Source of the DNA: CAZYME01 sp964648115
Lineage (GTDB): Bacteria > Pseudomonadota > Gammaproteobacteria > Legionellales > Legionellaceae
Length of the DNA: 34,143 nucleotides
Direction of reading: 5' to 3'
Assembly (NCBI GenBank): GCA_964648115.1
Contig: CAZYME010000025.1
Span: 1 to 34,143, forward strand
The position numbers and the translations under genes are program-made. The notes under the pieces are model-generated. The model was not told the origin of the DNA. It saw only the letters and a program-made list of their open reading frames with translations, and did no database searches. Positions 8,336-16,456 of the stretch are shown one piece after another. How positions within the stretch are numbered: position 1 is the first letter of the stretch; each line of letters opens with the position of its first letter.

Positions 8336-8567
8336 TGAAAGGAAAGATTGCAATATCAGCAAAGGTAATATGATCTGCCAATAAATATTTGTGTTGCATC
8401 AGTAATGCATTAAGTTGATCAAGATAATTTTTAGCTTGTTCACGATAATAAATAGGATCTTGTTTCTCAGATTTTTGAGAATACTTATTATTATCAAGAA
8501 TGGGCTTAAAGTGATGATCGTTTATATGGATTAGCTCATCACATTTTTTTTCTAATTCTTTCGTCAT
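8335..8567 (-). pseudogene. glutathione S-transferase C-terminal domain fragment
   Basis: The frame reads from MTKELEKKCDELI through FKPILDNNKYS and AKNYLDQLNALL to YLLADHITFADIAIFPFI, the last being the GST C-terminal helix motif (L-x-D-x-x-T-x-A-D-I-A-I-F-P). The N-terminal thioredoxin fold that binds glutathione is missing. The sequence also departs from the family right after FPFI, and the frame then runs through unrelated DNA to a stop at 8271. Both ends are broken, so this is a remnant. Confidence 0.7.
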
Positions 8568-8662
8568 TCTTCGGTCACCCTTGCGCTTTCGCTTATTAAT
8601 TCTCTCCTTTCAGGGCTTTAGTTGGACTTCCACCAACTCGCTATTGACCATACCGGTCGCAC
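8568..8662 (-). mobile_element. possible group II intron 5' fragment (second, different type)
   Basis: Read on the minus strand from 8662, the sequence begins GTGCGACCGG, fitting the GUGYG start of group II introns. It continues with AGCGAGTTGGTGGAAGTCC, resembling the early domain I segment of many bacterial introns, and a GCGAAAGCGC tetraloop hairpin. It is then lost at the GST remnant. It differs from the intron at 1-441. Confidence 0.35.
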
Positions 8663-8835
8663 GACCAAGCTTTGCAAGCTAGGTTCTCTGGCTAGCTTCC
8701 ACACAGGGATTAATTTGAACAAAATTTAATGCCATGGTCTACTTTAAATCAAATCAAAAATTGACCAAATGCAAGGTTGATTTTTTTTATTTTTTTAACA
8801 GTTTTAGATACTTGTACTTTTATTATTTGAAAAGT
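8663..8835. other. intergenic, AT-rich
   Basis: No supported gene. The short open frame within it is low-complexity Phe/Tyr/Leu-rich with no ribosome-binding site. Confidence 0.4.
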
Positions 8836-8917
8836 AAGGTAGCTCGTTTGCTTACAAACTGGCTTGTGAGCCCTTTAATGGCGAATAAATCCTGTTTGCA
8901 AGCAAACAGCTACCCTT
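8836..8917. repeat. imperfect palindromic element (family D)
   Basis: The left arm at 8836-8859 (GGTAGCTCGTTTGCTTACAA) pairs with the right arm at 8894-8917 (TTGCAAGCAAACAGCTACC) with few mismatches. A related GTTGCAAGCAACCAGGCTAC stretch lies near 10234-10255. Confidence 0.6.
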
Positions 8918-8966
8918 GATATGCTAGCTTATTGATGATAGACCGCAAGTGACCACATCCTTAGAA

Positions 8967-9388
8967 TTATGTGGTTACAATTAATGACAAATATTGTTTA
9001 ACAAAATCACCGGGTTTGATAACGACAACTCCATCATAATGATCGATATCTAATAAATCCTTATCTCCACTGACAATTATTTTACAATTTGCAGCTATTG
9101 CCAGAGCAATAAATTTATCATCATCTGGATCTCTTGATACAGGTTTTGGAAGAGATACCGGTACAAAAAGTTCGCTGTGGATAGTAACTAATTCTATGAT
9201 TGGAACAATATCTATGCCTGAATATTTTTTTGCCAAAATATGACCAACACGAGTATATTCCTCTTAGATATCTGGCGAAATAATCATCTTTAGTTTCTTT
9301 TGTTGCCAAGCATCTAAAATTTTTGAAGGGGTGCCTGACCAAAATTTCCTGACATCAACACGTTGGTATCTACAATCGCGCGAATCAT
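8967..9388 (-). pseudogene. PIN-domain (VapC-like) toxin, frameshifted and with a nonsense codon
   Basis: The ATG at 9388 starts MIRAIVDTNVLMSGNFG, the PIN N-terminus with its first catalytic Asp. After APLQK the frame stops. A one-base deletion in an A run (near 9333) moves the reading to LDAWQQKKLKMIISPDI, where a TAA stands where the family has Leu, then EEYTRVGHILAKKYS. The intact C-terminal part carries RDPDDDKFIALA and IIVSGDKDLL, the remaining PIN acidic residues. PIN toxins cleave RNA in a metal-dependent way. Two independent lesions mean no complete toxin is made. The ATG overlaps the antitoxin stop codon (ATGA), showing the ancestral operon. Confidence 0.85.
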
Positions 9389-9645
9389 TTTTCCCTAGCT
9401 TCCTTAATAGCGTCTTTAATGGCATCTTTTGTCAACCCCGCTTTTTTTGCGGCTAAGCGTGTTTTTGTAATCAGGTGAGTATAGTCACGTAGGTCTGGTG
9501 GCGTTATCGCTTTTAAAATAACCACATCTTTTTCAGCTACTACAAGAAATTGATCACCAGTGTGGAGTTTCATTTGATTTCTAATCTCTTCAGGAATAAC
9601 AACTTGTCCCTTGGAGGATAATTTGGTTGTTGCTAATCTACTCAT
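9385..9645 (-). CDS. AbrB/MazE-fold antitoxin (VapB-like)
   Basis: 86 residues. The N-terminal 45 residues are a SpoVT/AbrB DNA-binding domain: ATTKLSSKGQVVIPEEIR, then LHTGDQFLVV and VVILKAI. The rest is a charged helical tail that in such antitoxins wraps the toxin (DLRDYTHLITKTRLAAKKAG...). The start at 9645 has a GGAGAT ribosome-binding site. It is the first gene of the module, and its stop overlaps the toxin start by ATGA. Such antitoxins repress their own operon. It is intact although the toxin is not. Confidence 0.85.
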   Translation of the reverse strand: MSRLATTKLSSKGQVVIPEEIRNQMKLHTGDQFLVVAEKDVVILKAITPPDLRDYTHLITKTRLAAKKAGLTKDAIKDAIKEAREK

Positions 9646-9662
9646 TGATATCTCCGTTATGT

Positions 9663-9674
9663 CTTACCAGTAAG
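9663..9674. promoter_or_regulatory. candidate antitoxin autoregulatory operator
   Basis: A perfect inverted repeat, CTTAC-CA-GTAAG, lies just upstream of the antitoxin ribosome-binding site. This is a position where an AbrB-fold antitoxin could bind and repress. Placement and symmetry are seen; binding is inferred. Confidence 0.4.
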
Positions 9675-9828
9675 ATTACAGATCAAATTCTTAAAATTTT
9701 CCATACCGTGGTACTGGGCCCGATAAAATCATTAATAAATGATTGTGGGGAATTTGCGTATTTGGGTACGACACAGTTATACTTCGTAGGACATTTGTAG
9801 TGGATTCCTGCGATAAAATATATAATAT

Positions 9829-9902
9829 AATCAATTGGTTATTTTAGCATTGAGGGGCTCATAATCCGTTGGTCCTAGGTTCAAGTCCTAGTGGGCCCAC
9901 CA
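9829..9902 (+). pseudogene. degenerate tRNA with CAT anticodon
   Basis: The 3' half is recognisable: anticodon loop CTCATAA, a TpsiC arm with GGTTCAAGTCC flanked by TCCTA/TAG pairing, and 3' GGGCCCACCA. A D-loop-like CAATTGGTTA is also present. The 5' acceptor strand that should pair with TGGGCCC is missing, and the D and anticodon stems carry mismatches. This is a tRNA remnant of the Met/Ile2 type, not a working gene. Confidence 0.6.
9882..9902 (+). repeat. tRNA 3'-end direct repeat, left copy (att-like)
   Basis: A 21-bp sequence (CAAGTCCTAGTGGGCCCACC plus A) identical to 10156-10176. A tRNA 3' end repeated on both sides of a DNA segment is the classic footprint of integrase-mediated insertion. 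No integrase is visible here. Confidence 0.6.
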
Positions 9903-9940
9903 ATAAAATCAAGGTCTATTCCGAAGACATCGGTTACATA

Positions 9941-10078
9941 TTATACTGGAGACATAGGTAACACTTTAGGCCCAAAAGGATTAGGTAAAGGCTCCAATTT
10001 ACATGTCTGCTCATCAAAATAACCTAGATCATACTCCATAAAGCTTACTAACCAAATATCATTTTCAACCTCCTTAAT
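9941..10078 (-). pseudogene. C-terminal fragment of an IS481-type transposase
   Basis: The minus-strand reading gives IKEVENDIWLVSFMEYDLGY, then FDEQTCKLEPLPNPFGPKVL and PMSPV-stop. The end motif NPFGPKVLPMS-PV is characteristic of IS481-like transposase C-termini. Only about 45 residues remain. The upstream side is cut by repeat family A at 10079. Confidence 0.75.
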
Positions 10079-10145
10079 AACTCAGGGTCAGGTCTTGCCT
10101 GTTTATTTTAATAAGGCAAATGGCAAGACCTGACCCCGAATGTGC
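10079..10145. repeat. palindromic repeat family A, third copy
   Basis: A full copy with arms GTCAGGTCTTGCC and GGCAAGACCTGAC, matching 2976-3047 except for a shorter loop. It interrupts the IS481-type transposase remnant. Confidence 0.8.
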
Positions 10146-10155
10146 CGAATGTGTA

Positions 10156-10176
10156 CAAGTCCTAGTGGGCCCACCA
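10156..10176 (+). repeat. tRNA 3'-end direct repeat, right copy (att-like)
   Basis: Identical to 9882-9902, ending in GGGCCCACCA. The 253-bp segment between the copies holds the transposase remnant and a family A repeat. Confidence 0.6.
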
Positions 10177-10480
10177 AAAAATTACGTATCGGAAATTCAT
10201 AAAATCCCGTCGACACGGTTAGTTACCCATAGAAAACCCCGGTTGCAAGCAACCAGGCTACGGACTGGCCAACAACCTTTCTAAGGTTAGGAACGATGGG
10301 CTACAAAGAAGATATCTGATCTCAATTTCTCCGTCCTGCGGCTTGGCCGCAGGATCCAGGAGTCCAGCAAAATTTCTGGGTACCGCGCATAAAGCGGTAC
10401 GTAGACATTATGATAAATAATGAGCACTCATGCTATAGCCCTGAAATTGATGGATTGATTTAAAATACTTATGCTAATCA
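10177..10480. other. intergenic with two short GC-rich hairpins
   Basis: No gene is seen. Hairpins: CCTGCGGCTTGGCCGCAGG at 10335-10353 and GTACCGC...GCGGTAC at 10380-10400. The second resembles the GTACCGCGG palindrome at 16359-16381, so both may belong to a dispersed repeat. Confidence 0.45.
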
Positions 10481-10481
10481 C

Positions 10482-10490
10482 TGTTATAAT
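10482..10490 (+). promoter_or_regulatory. extended -10 promoter for the dipZ-msrB operon
   Basis: TGTTATAAT gives a TGn extension followed by a perfect TATAAT, 32 nt before the GTG start. The -35 region at about 10462-10467 is weak (AAAATA), as is usual for extended -10 promoters. Confidence 0.5.
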
Positions 10491-10522
10491 TAAAAATAGT
10501 TCATTATAAAAAAAGAGAGAAA

Positions 10523-12100
10523 GTGAGCATTAGCCTTATTGAGATTGGGTTGTCATTTCTTGAGGGGTTAGCGCTGATAGCATCGCCTTGTATCCTCCCG
10601 GTATTGCCGCTTGTGCTCGCGGGGTCGGTGGAAGGCGGTCGCCGACGGCCCTCAGGAGTTATTATTGGGTTTGTCGGCGCATTCACATTATTTGCTTTAT
10701 TATCGCGCCAACTGGTTATGGCCTTCCATATTGATCTTGATTACATTAAATATGCTTCGCTTCTATTGTTAACATTATTCGGCCTGATTCTTTTTTCTGA
10801 AAAGCTGTCATTAAAATTCAGTGCGCTTGCACAGCGCTTGGTTAATATTGGCAGCAATCTATCAGCCAACTCCAAGGAAGGTTTCGGCAGTGGCCTTTTG
10901 ATCGGCATGTTGATAGGACTGGTTTGGACGCCTTGTGCAGGACCTATACTTGCTGCTGTGCTGGTGCAGGTGATCCGCCAGCAAAATGATTTACACGCAC
11001 TGTTTTTGATCGCCGCCTTCGGCTTTGGAGCAGGTTTGCCGATGCTCGCTATTTCCCTTGTTGGCAAAAGCGTCATTGGCAAACTTAGATTCTTTACTCG
11101 TCATGCAAAAGCAGTGCGAAAATCTTTCGGTGTAATAATCATACTGGCTGTGGTGTTGATAGCCTCCGGCGTAGATCTACAATCATGGGGCGGAAAAAAA
11201 GGGAACCCCATCGTTAGCTCGCAAGGTGGTATCATCAATGCCCTAAGTAAGCCCTATTCCGCCCCCGACTTTTCAGGCATAGAAGCATGGATTAACAGCC
11301 CGCCGCTTTCTATGGCAGGCCTTAAAGGTAAAGTCGTCTTGATAGATTTCTGGACTTATTCCTGTATCAATTGCATACGCACCTTACCCTCTATGATCGA
11401 TTTGGATCGCAAATATCGTGCTAAGGGGCTTGTCATAGTCGGCGTCCACGCTCCTGAATTTGAATTTGAAAAAAATCAGCGCAATGTCAAAAACGCTGTT
11501 GTTTCTCATCAGATTACCTACCCAGTAGCACTCGACAACCATCTTGATACCTGGACTAACTTCAATAATAGCTATTGGCCTGCGCATTACCTAATTGACC
11601 GGGATGGTCGCGTTGTTTATACCCACTTTGGCGAAGGTGATTATGGCGTTACTGAGAATAACATACGCTTTTTGCTGGGATTAGATAAAATAGTTACGTT
11701 GCCGGAATCTGTTGAGAGTAGTACCTCACAAACACCCGAAACCTATTTGGGGCGCTCTAGAGCAAATCGTTTTAGCAATTATTTTGAAACATTAGCTCCA
11801 GATCATTGGGGGCTGTTGGGGAAATGGCGTATTGAAGATGAACGCATTATCTCGACAGAGGCAGGGGCAAGATTGCGATTAAATTTCACGGCGGGCAAGG
11901 TGTTCCTCGTCATGGGAGCATCGAAAGAAAAACCTGTAAAAGTGAACATCACCCTGAACGGTAAACCAGCCGGTCAATTGATTATAAATCAATATAAGCT
12001 TTACACGGTGATTGAACAGCACGGTTCAAAGCAAGGGCTTCTCGAAATCACCGCGGATTCGCCAGGGTTGGAGGCCTATGCCTTTACATTTGGAGAGTAG
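10523..12100 (+). CDS. dipZ: DipZ-like thiol-disulfide transporter (CcdA domain + periplasmic thioredoxin-like domain)
   Basis: 525 residues, GTG start after an AGAGAG purine run. Residues 1-215 form a CcdA/DsbD-type membrane domain with several hydrophobic helices and the paired proline-cysteine motifs ASPC23ILP and TPC138AGP, which carry electrons across the inner membrane. Residues 245-385 are a TlpA-like thioredoxin fold with active site WTYSC281INC284 and the cis-proline region SYWPAHYLIDRDG. The last 130 residues are a beta-rich domain typical of DipZ proteins. It should take electrons from cytoplasmic thioredoxin and deliver them to periplasmic partners. The msrB stop-to-start distance is one base, so the exported MsrB is the likely client. 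Confidence 0.85.
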   Translation: MSISLIEIGLSFLEGLALIASPCILPVLPLVLAGSVEGGRRRPSGVIIGFVGAFTLFALLSRQLVMAFHIDLDYIKYASLLLLTLFGLILFSEKLSLKFSALAQRLVNIGSNLSANSKEGFGSGLLIGMLIGLVWTPCAGPILAAVLVQVIRQQNDLHALFLIAAFGFGAGLPMLAISLVGKSVIGKLRFFTRHAKAVRKSFGVIIILAVVLIASGVDLQSWGGKKGNPIVSSQGGIINALSKPYSAPDFSGIEAWINSPPLSMAGLKGKVVLIDFWTYSCINCIRTLPSMIDLDRKYRAKGLVIVGVHAPEFEFEKNQRNVKNAVVSHQITYPVALDNHLDTWTNFNNSYWPAHYLIDRDGRVVYTHFGEGDYGVTENNIRFLLGLDKIVTLPESVESSTSQTPETYLGRSRANRFSNYFETLAPDHWGLLGKWRIEDERIISTEAGARLRLNFTAGKVFLVMGASKEKPVKVNITLNGKPAGQLIINQYKLYTVIEQHGSKQGLLEITADSPGLEAYAFTFGE

Positions 12101-12101
12101 A

Positions 12102-12626
12102 ATGAATCAAAATAACTTTCTAGCATTGATCTTAATGGTATCAGTTTCAGGCAGTGCCGTTGGAAATACATCCCCAAATCAAGAGGAGAATATACACATG
12201 GATGAGATGCAAAAATATGTAACGCAGCAAAATGGCACTGAGCCTGCTTTTAACAATGCTTACTGGGATAACCATTCAGAAGGAATTTATGTAGATATTC
12301 AGTCAGGTGAGGTTTTGTTTTCGTCTGGAGATAAATTCGACTCTGGCACCGGCTGGCCAAGTTTCACCAAACCGGTCAATTCAAAAAATATTTCTCAAAA
12401 AACCGATGTTTCATTCGGCATGTCAAGGACAGAAGTGCGCTCCGTGAAAGGCAACTCCCACCTCGGCCACCTTTTCAATGACGGCCCAAAGGACAAAGGC
12501 GGCTTAAGATATTGCATCAATTCAGCGGCCCTAAGATTTATTCCAAAGGAAAAGATGATTGAGGAAGGATATGGAGAGTATATTAGTTTATTTGCAAAAG
12601 CTAAGGATGATACTCGTAAAAAATAG
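12102..12626 (+). CDS. msrB: exported peptide-methionine (R)-S-oxide reductase, one-cysteine type
   Basis: 174 residues from the ATG at 12102, with GGAGAG 7 nt upstream. It follows the dipZ stop directly; a longer in-frame reading inside dipZ lacks a signal. Residues 1-22 form a signal peptide (FLALILMVSVSGSAVG). The MsrB core has DKFDSGTGWPSF, VRSVKGNSHLGHLFNDGP and the catalytic cysteine in RYC138INS. It lacks the four zinc-binding cysteines. It also lacks the usual resolving cysteine: SGTGWPSF where two-cysteine enzymes have SGCGWPSF. C138 is the only cysteine in the protein, so the sulfenic acid must be reduced by an external thiol, plausibly DipZ. It repairs oxidised methionine in periplasmic proteins. 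Confidence 0.9.
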   Translation: MNQNNFLALILMVSVSGSAVGNTSPNQEENIHMDEMQKYVTQQNGTEPAFNNAYWDNHSEGIYVDIQSGEVLFSSGDKFDSGTGWPSFTKPVNSKNISQKTDVSFGMSRTEVRSVKGNSHLGHLFNDGPKDKGGLRYCINSAALRFIPKEKMIEEGYGEYISLFAKAKDDTRKK

Positions 12627-12666
12627 AGATCAATGACACCATATGTTTATTGCCTCTCATCCCTTC

Positions 12667-12748
12667 AGCAAGTAGGTTGGGTCGAGACCCAACATGAGAA
12701 CTAAATTGAAAGCTCCAATGTCGGGTCTTGACCCGACCTACGCTTGCT
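12667..12748. repeat. palindromic repeat family B, full copy 1
   Basis: Outer arms AGCAAGTAGGTTGGGTC and GACCCGACCTACGCTTGCT enclose an inner TTGGGTCGAGACCCAA palindrome. The copy at 15794-15873 is closely similar; partial copies lie at 15051-15085, 15247-15275, 16801-16834 and 23624-23652. It may also terminate the dipZ-msrB transcript. Confidence 0.8.
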
Positions 12749-14844
12749 CTCGCCCTGGCTCCTATTGCCCGTCTTTGACCGACCCTTTTTATTCAGGCAT
12801 AATGAAGCTAATTACCGTCCTCTGCCAATTTTACTTATTGGGGTAAAATGCAAAATAGATTTTCATATAGCCCATCTTCCCATATCAACTTTAATAGTTT
12901 TTGTCATAAGCATCAGTTTATTAGTTATATTCTATTTGATTAGTAGACGTTTTCTACCAGATACTGACAAATCGCTTAAATTGACGGATGTCATTAATGC
13001 CTCATTAGATGCAGTAGTTGTTCTCGATAAAAACGGATACATTATTGACTGGAATAAGAATGCAACTGCCATGTTTGGCTTTGAAAAAGAAGAGGTCATC
13101 CAGAAAAAACTACGTGATATTATTATTCCGCCTGAGATGCGTGAACAACATACAAAAGGCATGGAAAAATTCAAAAAATCAAGATCGAGCCGTCTAATGA
13201 ACACGCGCTTGGAGATGCCTGCCCTGCATAAGTTAGGGCATACGTTCCCAGTTGAACTTGTCATTACTTTTACTAAAAAAAGCAAAAATCAGATACTATT
13301 TTATCGGCTTTTTGAAAGATCTCTCTACTTTCAAGAAAATTGAAGCTGAAACAGCGCAACGAAACAATATAGCGAACTTTCTCGAAAAAAGTCATAGAAA
13401 ATTTATTAATGAACTGTTCTATGTCGATAGACAGGCGCTTTTTGATGACATGTTGCAAGGTATCCTTAGGTTAACGGAAAGCGAGTATGGCTTTATAGGC
13501 GAGGTCATTTATAAAGATAGCGAAACACCTTATTTAAAAACCTACGCACTTTCAAATATCTCTTGGAACAAGGACACTAAAGAGTTATATGATAAGTATG
13601 CGGCAAGTGGAATGGAGTTTCATAACTTAAAAACACTGTTTGGCGCTGCTTTAGTGACAGGTAGAATTGTTATTTCTAATCATCCAGCAACAGATGACAG
13701 AGCAGGTGTGCTACCTAAAGGTCATCCACCTCTTAATGCATTTCTCGGTATTCCCCTAGGAGAAAAAAATAACTTAATAGGTATGATTGGACTTGCTAAT
13801 CGAAAAGATGGCTACAGCGAAGAAATTTTACATATGATGAACCCTGTATGGATAACTGCTGAAACTATGATACTTGCCTATCGCGACTTTAAGAAGAGAG
13901 AAAAATATACGCATGAGCTCGCGCAGACCGAAAAATTACTTTTGTCAGAAAAATCAAAACTTTCCAATATTATTGAGAGAACCAATCTAGCAACTTGGGA
14001 GTGGGAAGTTCAGTCAAATAATCTTATTATTAACAAACAATGGGCGGAAATGATTGGTTATACCATTGAGGAGCTCTCGCCATTATCGACACAAACATGG
14101 AAAGGACTTACTCACCCGGACGACCTTAAAAAAGCTGTCAGTTTACTAGAGCAACATTTTAATGGGATTATTCCAAATTACGACTGTGAATTTAGAGTGA
14201 AACACAAAAATGGCTATTGGATCTGGGTTCATGCTAAGGGACAGGTATCATCATGGTCAAATGAAGGCAAGCCATTAGTAATGTTTGGCATTCATGAAAA
14301 CATTACTGATAGAAAATTCGTAGAACAGCAAGCTTACCACCGGGCTAACTACGATCCTGTCACTGAGCTTCCATCAAGACGCTACGCTGAAGAAACAACT
14401 CTACTCTTGATACAGCAGTCTGAAAGAAATAGCAAAAAATTGGCCGTATTATACGCCGATTTAGATAATTTTAAGCCTGTTAACGACAGTTATGGTCACG
14501 AAATAGGCGATCGCCTTTTAAAAACGGTGGGTGACCGTTTTAAAGCATCATTAAGAAAAGCTGATCTGGTAGCTCGTATTGGTGGCGACGAATTTTTTAT
14601 TATTCTCGATAATATTGATTCTGTTGAAAGCGTCGTTGAAACCACAGAAAAAATTATAAAAAAAGTATCAGAGCCTTACATTATCGATAAACAAGTCATT
14701 CATATAGGTATTAGCATAGGTGTCGCTATTTTCCCTATTCATGGAAATGACTCAAAATCACTCATCAAACTAGCTGATAATGCCATGTATCTTGCTAAAC
14801 AAAAGGGGAAAAACCAATTTTACATAACGGATTTATTAAAATAG
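12744..14844 (+). pseudogene. membrane-anchored PAS-GAF-PAS-GGDEF diguanylate cyclase, split by a +1 frameshift at an A7 tract
   Basis: Two overlapping frames (12744-13343 and 13252-14844) are one gene. In order: a transmembrane helix (about residues 48-68), a PAS domain (VINASLDAVVVLDKNGYIIDWN), the frameshift, a GAF domain (QALFDDMLQGI to FLGIPLGEKNNLIGMIGLAN), a second PAS with PAC motif (WIWVHAKGQ...HENITDRK), and a GGDEF domain. The GGDEF domain has an intact RIGGDEF at 14578-14598 and an RKAD inhibitory site five residues before GGDEF. It would make cyclic di-GMP with product inhibition. Removing one A from the A7 at 13275-13281 rejoins the frames (about 699 residues). No good start is seen; the only upstream in-frame start is TTG inside repeat B, so the 5' end may be repeat-derived. 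The second frame alone could still give a soluble cyclase. Confidence 0.8.
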
Positions 14845-14854
14845 GAAGCTGTCT

Positions 14855-15000
14855 TCATAATGAAGCCAAGGGGCGAATCAGACGCATTGAGTGGGCAATC
14901 ATAACGTTGTTTTCTGCCTATTTCATAATCCTTAGCCAATCGTCTAAGATGATTTTACCAAGCCCTGATTCGTTGCCTCATAAGAAATGTTACTTAACAG
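14855..15000 (-). pseudogene. C-terminal remnant of an IS5-family transposase
   Basis: The minus-strand reading gives RIRAW, a TAA in place of Leu, NHLRRLAKDYE, then after a frameshift NNVMIAHSMRLIRPLA. This matches the IS5-type end (WLNxxRRLAKDYE ... MIxxAxxRLMxRRLA). Several lesions are present and the N-terminal part is missing. Confidence 0.65.
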
Positions 15001-15387
15001 TGAAGTGGTTTAATGGAAATGACCAACCCAGTTAAGTTCATTATCCCTTAACTTTCAATTTAGATCTCATGTGGGGGCTTGACGCCAGGGCGAGAGCATG
15101 AGTGACTCAAATAAAAACAATACTGGGACAGACAGGAATGCCATCTAATGCTGTACACCACATTTGATAATAACTCGACTAGATAGTGTATGACCCAAAA
15201 TAAAGGCCTTGTTGTTTTTCACATGGCAAAGCCTGACCCGAATGGCATGTTGGGTCTCGACCCAACCTACTTGCTAATATACTAAATTTGAGACTTACAA
15301 TACCTCTCTGCGTTTGGGATAACGCGCTGGGGAGTTACGTTTTAATCAAAAGTTGGTTATTTATGATTATTTATTTGCATTAACCGG
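15001..15387. repeat. intergenic with repeat B and C fragments
   Basis: No gene is seen. 15051-15085 is a degenerate, inverted piece of family B (TTTCAATTTAGATCTCATG). 15247-15275 is a half copy of B with the TTGGGTC-GACCCAA core. 15327-15338 (CTGGGGAGTTAC) is the terminal part of family C. Confidence 0.55.
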
Positions 15388-15729
15388 TCAAATCAAACAT
15401 AACACAAGAGCAAGTAGCGCAGGCAAGGATTGCACAAAGAAGATACGCTTGTTCACCGTAATGCCACCCCATATCCCCGCCACAATCACACAAGCCAATC
15501 CGTAGAACCGGAAAAGCGGATTGTAAAAGCCGATGAGAAGCGCTACAACAAGAAATCCGTTGTACACTCCCTGGTTAGAGGCGAGAGCAGCAGTGCTTTC
15601 CGCAGATTCACGGCTAATCCCGAAAACCTTTGGTCCTCTGGTCTTCCACAAAACCATTTCTAGCAGTACAAAATAAACATGCAGGGCTATGACAATTAGA
15701 TAGAGGCTTTGGACAGCAATCGTAAGCAT
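15388..15729 (-). CDS. DUF1304 small integral membrane protein
   Basis: 113 residues from the ATG at 15729, which has AAGGAG 6 nt upstream; upstream in-frame codons run into repeat B and lack a ribosome-binding site. Four hydrophobic segments are visible. The family hallmarks are present: HVYFVLLEMVLW, KVFG, ALASNQGVYNGFL near the middle, CVIVAGIWG, and VQSLPALLALVL at the end. DUF1304 proteins are uncharacterised inner-membrane proteins of about 110-125 residues. It stands alone between repeats, and its function is unknown. Confidence 0.8.
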   Translation of the reverse strand: MLTIAVQSLYLIVIALHVYFVLLEMVLWKTRGPKVFGISRESAESTAALASNQGVYNGFLVVALLIGFYNPLFRFYGLACVIVAGIWGGITVNKRIFFVQSLPALLALVLCLI

Positions 15730-15793
15730 GGCAACTCCTTGTTGTTTTCCGATTGTATCTCTTTCAAATTGTTCGTCAACATCCTGGAGCATC

Positions 15794-15873
15794 AGCAATT
15801 AGGTCGGGTCAAGACCCAACATGAGATCTAAATTGAAAGCTCTAATGTCAGGTCTTGACCCGACCTAATTGCT
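15794..15873. repeat. palindromic repeat family B, full copy 2
   Basis: Arms AGCAATTAGGTCGGGTC and GACCCGACCTAATTGCT enclose a core shared with 12667-12748 (AACATGAGATCTAAATTGAA). It overlaps the region just upstream of the DUF1304 gene. Confidence 0.8.
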
Positions 15874-15979
15874 GCATGACATCGAATACACCTTTAATTT
15901 GTAAAATAAATGGATGTTTAATCATAGATGGCTGTTAATTAATAGATTTTGGTGATCTTGCCCTGGCCAAGGAAGAGAG

Positions 15980-16271
15980 ATGAAATCATTTTATGCTTAT
16001 ATTATGGCAAGTAGCCGTAATGGCACTCTGTATGCTGATTCAACGTATGATTTAATTAAACGAGCCTTGGAACACAATAGTAACGTACTTCCAGGATTTA
16101 CGGCCAAGTATAATGTGCATATATTGGTCTATTATGAAATCGATGCGACATAATATTGAGGCTGCTCGACGAAAAAAACTGTTCAAAAATTGGCGCCGTC
16201 AGTGGAAGTTAAATTTAATTGAGTCCCTAAATCCAGATTGGCGTGATCTGTATGAGGATATTTGTCGTTGA
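15980..16271 (+). pseudogene. GIY-YIG nuclease, frameshifted
   Basis: It starts after AAGGAAGAG with MKSFYAYIMASSRNGTLYAD, then DLIKRALEHNS and TAKYNVHILVYYEI, typical of short GIY-YIG (UPF0213-like) endonucleases. A frameshift near 16145 follows. The other frame continues HNIEAARRKKLFKNWRRQWK, then IESLNPDWRDLYEDI-CR-stop. The second motif YIG has become YAD and the catalytic Glu region is disrupted, so the gene is dead. Confidence 0.8.
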
Positions 16272-16285
16272 CTTAGAGCCTCTGG

Positions 16286-16442
16286 ATGCCGCGGTCAAGC
16301 CGCGGCACGTAAGCCTTCCAATTCACCTTAAGTTTTTCTTGACACTCAGAGCCCCGACGTACCGCGGCTTGTCCGCGGTACCCAGTTATTCGGAGACGTA
16401 TGGTCTTCCGTTGTCAATAAAAACTTAAGGCTAATTGGAAGA
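16286..16442. repeat. nested palindromic element (family E)
   Basis: Outer arms CTTCCAATT-CTTAAGTTTTT (16314-16343) and its complement (16412-16441) enclose the GC hairpin GTACCGCGGCTTGTCCGCGG (16359-16381). A sister hairpin TGCCGCGGTCAAGCCGCGGC lies at 16287-16307. No ORF. Confidence 0.6.
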
Positions 16443-16456
16443 CGTAGGCGTCGGGG

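Noticed and set aside
8734..8919. 61-codon plus-strand ORF
   Set aside because: Low-complexity AT-rich start, no ribosome-binding site, and the second half is a palindromic repeat.
9829..9902. Functional tRNA with CAT anticodon
   Set aside because: The 5' acceptor strand is missing and the anticodon and D stems have mismatches, so it is a remnant.
15430..15663. 77-codon plus-strand ORF
   Set aside because: Antisense to the DUF1304 gene, which has a family match and a strong ribosome-binding site.
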